The position numbers and the translations under genes were made by a program. Below are positions 16,201 to 23,657 of a stretch of 32,542 nucleotides of DNA, piece after piece (position 1 is the stretch's first letter; every line of letters begins with the position of its first letter). The notes under the pieces are model-generated. The model saw nothing but the letters and a program-made list of their open reading frames with translations. It had not been told where the DNA came from and did no database searches. Origin of the DNA: Terriglobia bacterium (lineage in GTDB: Bacteria; Acidobacteriota; Terriglobia; UBA7540); assembly GCA_030038235.1 (NCBI GenBank), contig JASHPE010000094.1:1-32542 (forward strand), in the 5' to 3' direction.

Positions 16201-17087
16201 TTCGCATTGAAGAAGGCGTTGCGGCCATAGTAATAGCCCTCGCCGTGTAACTTGCTCCCCCCGGATTTCGTGACCGCATCGACGATGACGCCGCCGCCGC
16301 CCTGGCTGGCCTCAAAGCCCGACTGCTTCACCGTAAACTCCTGAATCATGTCCATGTTGGGCTCGACGGCGAACCCGCCGTTTTCGCCAGGGTCGATGAC
16401 GTTGGCGTTGTCGAGCTTGACCATGTTCTGGTCGTTGCGCAGGCCGTTCACGTTGAAACCATTGATCCCCTCGGTGTTGACCCCGCCGACCGTCTGGAAG
16501 CCCGATCCAGACGCGCCATTGAACCCGCCGGAAATGCTGCCCGGGGTGCCCGTGCCGCCAACCACGCCTGGTAAGAGTGTGAGCAGTTCCAAGGAGTCGC
16601 GGCCGATCGTGGACACGTTCTGAATCTCTTGCTGTCCGATGGTGGGCATCTGCCCGCCCGTGGACTTGGGAATCAGATCGACCGTCCCCCCTTTCACTTC
16701 GACGGTCTGCGTTTGCGTGCCCACCTGGAGGGTGGCGTCAATTTGAACCACTGCGCCCACGTCGACCTTGATGCCGGTGTGCACGAACGTCTGGAAGCCT
16801 TGGGTCGAAGCAGTCAACATGTAGGTTCCGGGGATGACGTAATCGATGACGAAGAAACCGCTGGCATCGGAAGTGGTCTTCAGTTCCGAGCCGGAAGCCT
16901 CATTGCGCAGCACGACCGACACCTTCGGAATGACCCCACCCGACGTGTCGCGGACCGTGCCGGTAACGCGGCCGGTGGCCTCTTGAGTGAAAGCCCAGGG
17001 AGCGCTAACGATCAAGGCCAGGAATAGCCCCAGAAGCCATGACCACGTTCGCAGATGCCCGCCTGTCCCCCTCATCGTAACGATCAT
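13299..17087 (-). CDS. TonB-dependent receptor, Oar-like, with regulatory domain
   Basis: 1262 aa. The start was set at ATG 17087 because GGAGGAGAG lies 2-10 nt upstream; a longer frame to 17132 lacks such a site. A signal peptide (WSWLLGLFLALIVSAPWAF) is followed by a carboxypeptidase-regulatory-like domain (residues about 37-125, GRVTGTVRDTSGGVIPKVSV). A plug domain follows (about 150-300, including GRDSLELLTLLPGVVGG and the VDAVTKSGGSKLHGEGYY segment). The remaining beta-barrel is rich in Tyr, Asn and aromatic turns and ends in the outer-membrane signature EGAIKFYF. It matches the large Oar-like receptors expanded in Acidobacteriota, generally tied to uptake of complex carbohydrates or peptides; the substrate here is unknown. 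It heads the minus-strand block, with a structured leader upstream and a terminator downstream. Confidence 0.93.
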   Translation of the reverse strand: MIVTMRGTGGHLRTWSWLLGLFLALIVSAPWAFTQEATGRVTGTVRDTSGGVIPKVSVVLRNEASGSELKTTSDASGFFVIDYVIPGTYMLTASTQGFQTFVHTGIKVDVGAVVQIDATLQVGTQTQTVEVKGGTVDLIPKSTGGQMPTIGQQEIQNVSTIGRDSLELLTLLPGVVGGTGTPGSISGGFNGASGSGFQTVGGVNTEGINGFNVNGLRNDQNMVKLDNANVIDPGENGGFAVEPNMDMIQEFTVKQSGFEASQGGGGVIVDAVTKSGGSKLHGEGYYYGRNAFFNANDWSNNLAGIPKPNSKFNYPGFNIGGPVRIPGTNFNKNNDKLFFFYGLEFQRQLADPGTQFRTVPTAAMRNGDFSQLLNPQFCTSTNGVVTGGNYLSMPCIVNDPATGMQADYNGQLNVLPPDEVTAAGQAVLNGNYVLPNYVDPAGNSNLAAHPLYPTNRIENVARIDYMVSQNTRAFLRLAQNSDHEYYPYGLWSSGLGDTWGGNVPRVSPIVGHDSGENATINVVTVINPTLTNEVEFSTGAINYPYKYADPSKAASSSLLASFPGVNWLQGSGGTDYTRTVEVPGVWNGEAPNSQTWGQGDEYGGIFGDKTTFELTDNLTKVEKTHTLQFGFALNHTRNDQNEANVNGSIWSNNSFSGVAATGNVFGDLLDQGVYQWSQSTNDPDGLWRFWNYEWYAQDSWKTTRKLTLNYGVRFAYLPPWFEARGEVATFNPAIWTAANDTNINDGEQTSWGYKYIQNAPYIPANIAGQFASGLPPSGGFPAPPVLVEPRVGFAYDIFGTGKTVLRSGFGVYEERDQGNTIFGAAQNPPFEFSTSITSATRYNPAAANPAITGFGYYTTLNPYSEVGGVSSTMYDTHDHHGAENYSWNFTIDQDISHQTVLEAAYVGTVGRHLYIENIFDPIPLGAMWQAGTEDPVANAGNSGVQNSFRYYKPFGAIDLLHHVSTSNYNGLQVTLRRNVTHGLTLLTSYTYSKTMGYSGSYNGTVDPFNSKLNYGLLSYSLPQILNVSYIYQLPNLAAKYLNGNRVGRGILDNWQLSGITNFQSGAPQPYIGGSGSLGTVSCYEGGVLNAGLCSSGSTSFQASGVGWYGTPDRSLVPLYLSNPQKNTNFKGVGSQWFNPASITLPQLNQLGNYAPPQFLGPGSNNWDMTLFKSFPLGEQRRLEFRIAAFDVFNRAQLDTPAQDAVANPNISWNLPAGATSFSQGTPSLVTNGSPACTGGNTVGCILDKHGHREMEGAIKFYF

Positions 17088-17123
17088 TGCTCTCCTCCAC
17101 GCTTTCAATGGACTCAAACTGAC

Positions 17124-17184
17124 GCTCGGCAAAGATCCGCGCCGAGCAAAGAGTCAAGCCAAGGCATAACAGACGTGCCTTGGC
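17124..17184 (-). promoter_or_regulatory. Two perfect hairpins in the TonB receptor leader
   Basis: A 9-bp stem pairs 17158-17166 with 17176-17184 (arm GCCAAGGCA, 9-nt loop). A 7-bp stem pairs 17124-17130 with 17141-17147 (arm GCTCGGC, 10-nt loop). Both stems are perfect and lie 37-97 bp upstream of the receptor ATG, so the 5' untranslated RNA would be strongly folded. Neither is followed by a full U-tract. They could serve post-transcriptional control or mRNA stability; no known riboswitch class was recognised. Confidence 0.5.
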
Positions 17185-17211
17185 ATTGCCTGCCTCAGCG
17201 CCTCACTTTAT

Positions 17212-17230
17212 TTAGTACCCGAGTTACTAA
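17212..17230. promoter_or_regulatory. Operator-like palindrome upstream of the TonB receptor
   Basis: TTAGTA at 17212-17217 and TACTAA at 17225-17230 form a perfect inverted repeat with 7-bp spacing. It lies about 125 bp before the receptor start in an otherwise AT-richer patch. This is typical size and symmetry for a dimeric repressor site, but the regulator is unknown. Confidence 0.4.
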
Positions 17231-17673
17231 CATCCGACGCCATCAGCATCAACAGCGGTCATCACTTGCGGGAGACTAACTATTTTCAACTACGCTCCGC
17301 TCCCTTGATGGCACTACTTTCTACCCGATCACTTATGGTCAGTCAAGAGTCAAGTTGCGGAAGACTATGATCATTTTGCGACACGGCAAGCTCTCTTTCT
17401 GGTCTGGAATCCACGGTTGGTGATCGCCGATTCTTTATCCGATTTGTACAATGCGGCGCGGGAAATCGGCGAGGTTTTGGGTAGGCTTGTCCTACGGGCT
17501 CCTCACGCGGTTTGGGTCCAGGCAAGCTCCGTTTAAGTACCGAACCATGCAACCAGATTAGTCGTGAAATCGTTGAAAGAAAATAGGCAACAAGTCATTT
17601 AATATAAGCTATTTGACAGCCAAGCAGGCCCCTACGAGTGGCTCGTCAGGTCTTCCCCCAAAACTCTGATGCT

Positions 17674-17707
17674 GGAGCGCTCCACCTCTGTGAGCCTGGA
17701 GCGCTCC
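17674..17707. promoter_or_regulatory. Paired GGAGCGCTCC palindromes
   Basis: Two perfect 10-bp palindromes at 17674-17683 and 17698-17707 lie 24 bp apart, each preceded by CT. Their AGCGCT core resembles operators of LacI/GalR-family repressors that control sugar genes in bacteria with TonB-dependent sugar uptake. They lie about 590 bp from the receptor start and 850 bp from the gene at 18553, so the target is not obvious. Confidence 0.35.
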
Positions 17708-17915
17708 CGGCCAGTGCTGAAATGGAAGAGCGTTCTGAACATTGTAAACAGTCGGAACATCATCCACCTTTACACTTCAGCCGCCAAGTGGTATCGATAG
17801 CGTTGTGAGCACCGAACCGCCATCTCTTCTGGCCTCGGATTCATCGCTTATGATGGTGTGCGACACGAACGACGTAGCGGCCGAGAGGGCAGCCGGCGGC
17901 AATCGAGCGAACCCG

Positions 17916-18301
17916 AGCGAACCCGACAGGCTTAAGCTAATTAGAATGATGGGGATAGCCCATAGTCGACAGGGAGCGAACCCGACGCTGTCATCTACCT
18001 TGTTTTCAGAGGATTACGCGGCGAGAGACACCCTTTTTTCGCAAATCGTATGTCTTCGCTTCGCGTCCAATTGCAGATTGAGTGTTCCTTGCCGGCGAAC
18101 AGAATCGGGATCGGCCTGTGGGATCGACCGAAGCCGAGCGAACCCGGCGGGGTTAAAACCATTATAATGATCGAGTTAACCGATAATCGACCGCGAGCGA
18201 ACCCAACCCGGTTATCTGACTTGTTTCCAGAAGATTACGAGCAAGAAAGTGCCCATTTTGAGCAAATCGTATGTCTAGGCGGTCGCTCCAATTGCAGATT
18301 G
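17916..18301. repeat. Imperfect direct repeat with 221-bp period
   Basis: Copy A (17916-18080) and copy B (18137-18301) align without net gaps at a constant offset of 221 bp. Shared blocks include AGCGAACCC at 17916/18137 and again at 17975/18196, GCAAATCGTATGTCT, and TCCAATTGCAGATTG at 18066/18287. In both copies the first AGCGAACCC is followed 17 bp later by a -10-like hexamer (TAGAAT 17942-17947, TATAAT 18163-18168). An extra AGCGAACCC is at 17906. The period is not a multiple of three, so conserved coding is unlikely. Confidence 0.7.
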
Positions 18302-18552
18302 CGGCCGCCCGGAATGAAGCCACCTTTAGGCGAGCGGCATATAAGGAATCGCGGGTTCCCGCTCCCTGGCGCCGATACTTGTGATAGGTTTTCCGGAGAT
18401 AGGAATAGCAGCGACAAGAGCGAGGCGGTTGCTGTACATTCTTGATGAAAATCGTCAGGCCGGGCACCATGTGCCACCCTCAATTGAGAGTCCAACCGAT
18501 TGGAGGAGGCCCGTATGCGCCAAGCGCCTGGAAAAGACTTGGGAGGTTGAGC

Positions 18553-19401
18553 ATGAGAACTCGTCGCGTGGTAGTGGCGTTGGCGCTCATAGTGGCGGCA
18601 GCCGGAGCTCTTTACGCCAAGAATAAAGAGAAATGGCTGGATGAAGCTTTTACCAAATGGAATGCACAGCAGGTGCGCACCATCCTCGACAAGTCACCGT
18701 GGTCTCAGGCCAAGGGGTACAGGGGTCAATCGTCGGGGCAGCATGGGTCAAGTCGTAACATGGGTGCTGCGGGCGGGCAGGAAAATTCCGCTGTCATGGG
18801 TGGAGGTGTCGGCTCCGTATCCGCGGCGTCGTCGGGAGGCGCCCAGAGGAGTCCCCAGAGCGGCCCGCCTACGGCCGGCGAAACTGCGGGGACCGACGTG
18901 CCCAACTACGAGTTCAAGGCCGCGTTTTTTTCCTCCCTTCCCGTCCGCGAGGCCTACGTCAGGTTGTTTCAACTCGAGAACAATTACGAATCCATGCCGG
19001 ATGCAAAGAAACAGGAATTCGACCAAAAGATGGACGGGCTGTTACACGCCGACGTCAGCCAGGAGGTGGTCATCAATCTCGTCTATCATACGAATGACCC
19101 CAACGCGCAGCGCGACATGGACCAGTGGTTCAACACGCAGACCACTGACACACTGAATCAAAACGCGTATCTCTTCACCAACGCGGGCCAGATCACATTG
19201 AGCAAGTACCTTCCGCCGTCGCAAACCCAGGGGTTTGGAGCGCGTTTCATTTTCCCTCGCCTGTTCAAGGGCGAACCCATTGTCCCGGCGACGGGCGGCA
19301 AGCTTCGCTTCCAACTGTCGTACCAGCCGCAAATCGGCCAGACCATGTACATTGACTTTAAGCCAGAGGACATGATTTATCAGGGACAACTGTCCTATTG
19401 A
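18553..19401 (+). CDS. Secreted protein of unknown function
   Basis: 282 aa from the ATG at 18553, chosen because GGGAGG lies 6 nt upstream and a signal peptide follows at once (MRTRRVVVALALIVAAAGAL). A longer frame back to 18442 lacks both. The mature protein starts with a conserved-looking block (KEKWLDEAFTKWNAQQVRTI, then DKSPWSQ). I associate this pattern with uncharacterised secreted acidobacterial proteins, but I cannot name a domain. A 70-residue Gly/Ser/Ala-rich linker (about 58-120) follows, then a folded C-terminal half (YEFKAAFFSSLPVREAYVRL up to IDFKPEDMIYQGQLSY). It is transcribed toward the GH3 gene (convergent) and stands behind the 221-bp repeat. Confidence 0.75.
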   Translation: MRTRRVVVALALIVAAAGALYAKNKEKWLDEAFTKWNAQQVRTILDKSPWSQAKGYRGQSSGQHGSSRNMGAAGGQENSAVMGGGVGSVSAASSGGAQRSPQSGPPTAGETAGTDVPNYEFKAAFFSSLPVREAYVRLFQLENNYESMPDAKKQEFDQKMDGLLHADVSQEVVINLVYHTNDPNAQRDMDQWFNTQTTDTLNQNAYLFTNAGQITLSKYLPPSQTQGFGARFIFPRLFKGEPIVPATGGKLRFQLSYQPQIGQTMYIDFKPEDMIYQGQLSY

Positions 19402-19540
19402 TCGCATTTGTCAGACGCACTCCGGGAAAGCCAGGGGTTCGGTTGATGCAAGCCGGCCAGCGGCCAGAGCGAGGCGTACATTTGTCGGCTCCGGTACTCA
19501 GCGGGAAGCGGCTGAATGGCGGGAATACGTGACCGGCGCG

Positions 19541-22204
19541 TTACTCCGGCAAGTCGAGTTGGCCTGCAACGCGGAAGTGCCCGGTGACGCCTGGCGCTCC
19601 CGTATCAGGCTGTCCGCCGCCGATGCTGACGGTGTATTCGCCGCCGGCGATGATCGGATTGCCGTCCTCCGTCACCATGCCCAGGTCGCGGTTCTTCAAC
19701 TCAAAATGAACCTTCTGGCTTGCGCCTGGTTCCAGATGAATGCGCTGGAATCCACGGAGAGCGATCCGAGGCGCTCCGTTCACAGGCGGAAATTTCAGAT
19801 AGAGCTCGACCACTTCGTCACCCGCCGCCTTTCCCGCGTTGGTCACGGTAACATCAGCTCCGACCGGATCACCGGCCTTCACGCCTGTCTGCGGAAGAGC
19901 GAGATCGCTATAGCTGAAGGTCGTGTAGCTCAGCCCATAGCCAAAAGGATAAAGCGGCTTTCCCCGGAAGTAGCGGTAGGTGCGGTCCTCCATCGAATAG
20001 TCCTCAAAATTGGGAAGTTGGCTGACGTCCTTGTAGAAAGTCACCGGCAAACGGCCCGCCGGATCATTCTTCCCGCTCAACGTTTCGGCGATCGCCGCGC
20101 CGCCTTCCTCGCCGGAATACCACGCCTCGAGAATCGCGTTCGCGTGTTCGCTGGCCCAGTTTACGGCCAGCGCGCTGCCGTTCATCAATACCACCACCAG
20201 GGGCTTGCCGGCTGCCGCCACGGCTTCGACAAGCGCTTCCTCCGGTGCGGGCAGATCGATACTGGTGCGATCTCCGCCGAGAAAACCGGGTTCGTTGACC
20301 GGCATCTCTTCGCCTTCGAGTTGGCTGGTGATCCCGACGGCGGCGACCACGACATCGGCGCTCCTCGCCGCCGCGATGGCTTCCGGCGAAGGCGCACTGT
20401 TCACTTTCGCCCAGATGAGTTGGGCGCGAAGCTGGCCTCCGCCCATATTGCCGTAGTTGACGGCCAGCGCGACCTTCTGCCCTTTCTCCAGGTGCACGCG
20501 CCCGACTTTGGCCTCCACTCCGTGGGTTCCGAATTCCTGCGCGATCGTTTTGCCGTCAACCAGCACCCTGGCAAAGCCATCGGCGCGGATACCGATGAGG
20601 TAGTCGCCCGAATCCGGCGGCGTCAGGAATCCTGTCCATTGCACGCCCAGGGATTTCTTTCCCGCGGTTTCCGCGGGCAGATTGCTTTCACTGAGATTGA
20701 CATTCGGCTCCACCCGGCTCGTGATGGGCGTGGGCCGCGCTCCGGGCCCCAGTTGTATTCCCTGCCAGTTGCTGTACTCCGCCGTGAGACCGGGTTTGCC
20801 ATCGTTAGTCGTCAGCAAATTGTCCGGCACCGGATTGCCGTCGTCGCGCAGGAACTGTGTTCCCGGAACGAACGTAATCTTCGCATTCGGAAACTCAGCT
20901 TTAAGTCCCTCGAGCATGGAAACCGTATGCGTCGGCGTTCCATTGTAGTTACCGAGCAGCACCCTCGTCTGATCGGCAAGCGGGCCAACCACGGCTATCC
21001 TGGCGATTCCGGATTCGAGCGGCAAAGTGCCATCGTTCTTCAATAGCACGATGGACTCATTCGCAAGCTTGCGGGCCAGCGCCCGATGTTCGGGGCTGTC
21101 GAGCTCCTTCTCATCAATCTTCGAATACGGAACCGTGTCCGGCGGGTCAAACATACCTAGCCTGATCCGCGCTGTGAAAAGGCGGACCAGCGCGGTGTCG
21201 ATCGCGCTCTCGCTGAGGTAGCCCTGCTGTACAGCTTCGATGTAGGGCCGGTAATCGTGGTCGTCCGTCACCTTGGAAACAAAATCGATGCATTCATTAT
21301 CCATGCCGCGTTCCAATGAGATCGCCGATGCCTGTGGCTGCGTGGGGCGGTAACGATGGCCGCTGAAGATGTCGCGGACGGCGCCGCAGTCGGAGACCAC
21401 ATACCCCTGGAAGCCCCAACTCCCACGCAACTGGTCCTCGAGGAGGAACTGATTGGCGCAGGCCGGCTGCCCTTTGATGGCGTTGTAGGCGCACATCACC
21501 GATCCGGCTTTGCCCTCGGTGACGGCGGCGCGGAAAGCCGGCGCATAGGTGTCGAGAATATCGTGCTTGCTCACATCCACGTCTGCAAAGTGCCGCGTCG
21601 GCTCCGGGCCGCTGTGCACGTCGAAATGTTTGGGCGTCGAAACCACGCGGTAGTACTTCGGGTCGTCACCCTGCATCCCGGTGACAAAAGCGACAGCCAT
21701 GCGGCCGGTGAGGAACGGATCCTCCCCGTAGGTCTCCTGGCCCCGGCCCCAGCGCGGATCGCGGAAGATGTTGAGATTCGGCGCCCAGAAATCAAGCCCG
21801 TGGAAGATGGCCGAGCTTCCGTCGTGTTCGGCCTTGGTGTGCACTACGCGTCCTTCAACGCCGATGTCAGTGGCCATCTGGTGAATGCCGGGCACGTCGA
21901 AGGTGGCGGCGAGGCCGATCGGCTCCGGAAACTCCGTCGTACCATCAACGGCGACACCGTGCAGCGCCTCGCTCCACCAGTCGTACGCCGGAACCTTGAG
22001 CCGTGGAATCGCGCGCGCCTGATTCACAAGCTGCGAGGCCTTCTCCTCGAGGGTCATGCGGTGTATCAGGTCAGCCGCGCGCTGCTCGGGCGTCAGGCTG
22101 GGATTCATGTAGGGCAAGTTCGAAACGTCCTGCGCCGCCACTGACATCGTGACGGCGACGCCGGCGACGAACGCAATCAACAGGCGCTTTCCGCAAAAAC
22201 TCAT
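19541..22204 (-). CDS. GH3 beta-glycosidase with PA14 insertion
   Basis: 887 aa, exported (signal peptide in residues 1-24). The GH3 N-terminal barrel carries RDPRWGRGQETYGEDP (148-163), the KHF motif at 192-194 and the nucleophile Asp272 in GYVVSDCGAV. The C-terminal GH3 sheet domain is split by a PA14 domain (about 470-600, SGDYLIGIRADGFARVLVDG), and a fibronectin-III-like domain closes the protein (about 780-865). Such enzymes remove terminal beta-linked sugars from plant oligosaccharides; PA14 often narrows specificity or binds carbohydrate. The flanking XylR-type gene (175 bp upstream, same strand) suggests beta-xylosidase activity, but beta-glucosidase remains possible. GGAGGAGAGG directly before the ATG is a strong ribosome-binding site. 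Confidence 0.93.
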   Translation of the reverse strand: MSFCGKRLLIAFVAGVAVTMSVAAQDVSNLPYMNPSLTPEQRAADLIHRMTLEEKASQLVNQARAIPRLKVPAYDWWSEALHGVAVDGTTEFPEPIGLAATFDVPGIHQMATDIGVEGRVVHTKAEHDGSSAIFHGLDFWAPNLNIFRDPRWGRGQETYGEDPFLTGRMAVAFVTGMQGDDPKYYRVVSTPKHFDVHSGPEPTRHFADVDVSKHDILDTYAPAFRAAVTEGKAGSVMCAYNAIKGQPACANQFLLEDQLRGSWGFQGYVVSDCGAVRDIFSGHRYRPTQPQASAISLERGMDNECIDFVSKVTDDHDYRPYIEAVQQGYLSESAIDTALVRLFTARIRLGMFDPPDTVPYSKIDEKELDSPEHRALARKLANESIVLLKNDGTLPLESGIARIAVVGPLADQTRVLLGNYNGTPTHTVSMLEGLKAEFPNAKITFVPGTQFLRDDGNPVPDNLLTTNDGKPGLTAEYSNWQGIQLGPGARPTPITSRVEPNVNLSESNLPAETAGKKSLGVQWTGFLTPPDSGDYLIGIRADGFARVLVDGKTIAQEFGTHGVEAKVGRVHLEKGQKVALAVNYGNMGGGQLRAQLIWAKVNSAPSPEAIAAARSADVVVAAVGITSQLEGEEMPVNEPGFLGGDRTSIDLPAPEEALVEAVAAAGKPLVVVLMNGSALAVNWASEHANAILEAWYSGEEGGAAIAETLSGKNDPAGRLPVTFYKDVSQLPNFEDYSMEDRTYRYFRGKPLYPFGYGLSYTTFSYSDLALPQTGVKAGDPVGADVTVTNAGKAAGDEVVELYLKFPPVNGAPRIALRGFQRIHLEPGASQKVHFELKNRDLGMVTEDGNPIIAGGEYTVSIGGGQPDTGAPGVTGHFRVAGQLDLPE

Positions 22205-22379
22205 CCTCTCCTCCCCGTGGGTGTCGAACAGTCAACGCCAACGCAGTCGATGGGGCAGCAACGCCGCCGAGCACACAAATAAATCTCCTTCGCTGCATCG
22301 GTATAAGTCCCGCTTCGAGTCCTCGCATTCAAGCCGGTCATTCTACAGCAATGCAGCCCATATGGAAGAAAGCGGTCCA
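22205..22379 (-). other. Leader region between xylR and the GH3 gene
   Basis: 175 bp without a gene. On the minus strand an AAGGAG-preceded frame starting at 22298 begins MQRRRFICVLGGVAA, which resembles the Tat-type start of solute-binding proteins, but it runs into the GH3 start in another frame. It may be a remnant or chance. No terminator is seen, so xylR and GH3 may be cotranscribed. Confidence 0.35.
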
Positions 22380-23657
22380 TCAATACTGGGCGGGTTCAAG
22401 TGCGGCTTTGATGGATTTAATGCCTGTCCGCCGAGCTCGTCCATTGGAGTTCGACGGACTCCCCCGAGCGGGCTGCTCCGTTTTCTGCTGGTATCGGAAG
22501 GCAGTCGCCGTCCGGCCCTCCGCACGCCAGAAGGTGCGGTTAAAAGTTTGGATACTGGGGAATCCCGAGCTGGTGGCGACGCGATGAACGGGCAACTCTG
22601 TTTCCATCAACAGCCGCTTTGCCCGATCCAGACGGCAGCGAGTGATTTCCTCGAGGATGGAACGCCCGACTGCGCGGGCGAAGCGCCGTTCCATGGTTCT
22701 CCTGCAAGCCTGCAGCTCGCCGACAACATCGGGAACCCCGATGGGCTGTCCAGCATGGTCCCTGATAAATCGCAGCGCCGCGCCCACAAGCGGATCATCT
22801 TGCGCGATAACCTCGCTCGACTGCCGGGCAGCCACAGTAACAGGCTTCACGAGCACCGTGTCTTGGGGCTTGGGCTGGCCCGACATCATGGCGTCAAGCA
22901 GCATGGCTGCTTCGAACCCGGCCTGTTCCAGATTCAAAGCAACACTGGAAAGCGGCGGCTCCGAGAGTTCGCACAGGAGCTCATCATTGTCCACTCCCAC
23001 CACGGCAACGTCGTCAGGTACGTGCAGTCCGGCAGTCGCACAAGCCTGGAGCACTTCGCGGCCGCAGGCGTCATTGCAGGCCATCACGCCCACGGGTTTC
23101 GGCAGAGACTTGAGCCAGCTTTCAATGAGCGGCCGTTCGTGTTCGTAGGTTTGAATCCAGTCAGGGCTCTGGATCCAATTGGAAAACTGAATGTGCCGCT
23201 TGTCGCAAACGAAGCCTGCTTCCGCCAGGCACTGAGCGAAGGCTTGTTCCCGGCGAATCGACCATTGGCAACTACCGAATCCGCAGAATCCGAAACACCG
23301 CAGTCCCTGCTCCATCAGGTGTTGGGCCGCCATTCGTGCGATGCCGGAAGAGTCCGTTCGAATCTCGCAGAAGTCCCTCTCTGGCTGGTCCCAGACGAGT
23401 TCCTCAAGGGACGACGCGACCACCGGAAGGCCCGTGGCCCGGATCATCTCGGCGATCTGCGACGAGTGTATGCGAGCGATAATCCCATTTCCCGCCCACG
23501 ATTTGGCCTTGGGCAATGCTTGCTCGAGGTGACCGGGGCTGATGTACACCGACCACGCCCCGTGCAGGCGGGCGTATTTGACGATGCCGCGCAGCAGGCC
23601 GCGTCCGTATTCCGTGGACGTCTCCAGCAGCAGAGCGACTCGATGCACTCGGACCAT
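22380..23657 (-). CDS. xylR: XylR-like AraC-family regulator with sugar-binding domain
   Basis: 425 aa. Residues 1-285 are a periplasmic-binding-protein/LacI-type ligand domain (RVALLLETSTEYGRGLLRGI, GVMACNDACGREVLQACA, VAVVGVDNDELLCEL). Residues about 288-395 are an AraC-type double helix-turn-helix (CRRTMERRFARAVGRSILEE, then VATSSGFPSIQTFNRTFWRA). This order is that of XylR, the xylose-responsive activator. The ATG at 23657 has GGAGG 7 nt upstream. The gene lies upstream of the GH3 gene on the same strand and probably controls it in response to xylose or a related sugar. The C-terminal 30 residues beyond the helix-turn-helix are polar and unassigned. Confidence 0.9.
   Translation of the reverse strand: MVRVHRVALLLETSTEYGRGLLRGIVKYARLHGAWSVYISPGHLEQALPKAKSWAGNGIIARIHSSQIAEMIRATGLPVVASSLEELVWDQPERDFCEIRTDSSGIARMAAQHLMEQGLRCFGFCGFGSCQWSIRREQAFAQCLAEAGFVCDKRHIQFSNWIQSPDWIQTYEHERPLIESWLKSLPKPVGVMACNDACGREVLQACATAGLHVPDDVAVVGVDNDELLCELSEPPLSSVALNLEQAGFEAAMLLDAMMSGQPKPQDTVLVKPVTVAARQSSEVIAQDDPLVGAALRFIRDHAGQPIGVPDVVGELQACRRTMERRFARAVGRSILEEITRCRLDRAKRLLMETELPVHRVATSSGFPSIQTFNRTFWRAEGRTATAFRYQQKTEQPARGSPSNSNGRARRTGIKSIKAALEPAQY

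Larger units (their letters stand above)
17231..18552. other. Long non-coding region between divergent genes
   Basis: About 1.3 kb without a convincing gene between the TonB receptor and the secreted protein at 18553. It contains a short GAGTC-type repeat piece (17341-17353), an AT-rich patch near 17575-17620, paired GGAGCGCTCC palindromes (17674-17707) and a 221-bp-period duplication (17916-18301). The ORFs seen here are not supported: the two repeat copies are out of frame with each other, and no domain is recognisable. Confidence 0.6.

Noticed and set aside
17805..18445. Two overlapping plus-strand ORFs sharing the peptide EDY...F.QIVCL..SNCRL
   Set aside because: The similarity comes from the 221-bp DNA duplication. 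The copies are in different frames (221 is not a multiple of 3), and no ribosome-binding site or domain is seen.
19529..21046. 505-codon plus-strand ORF opposite the GH3 gene
   Set aside because: It mirrors strongly conserved GH3 coding sequence on the minus strand and shows no domain of its own; it is a GC-driven shadow.
22230..22298. Tat-like peptide MQRRRFICVLGGVAA as a separate gene
   Set aside because: It is out of frame with GH3 and has no body; at most a remnant or chance similarity.
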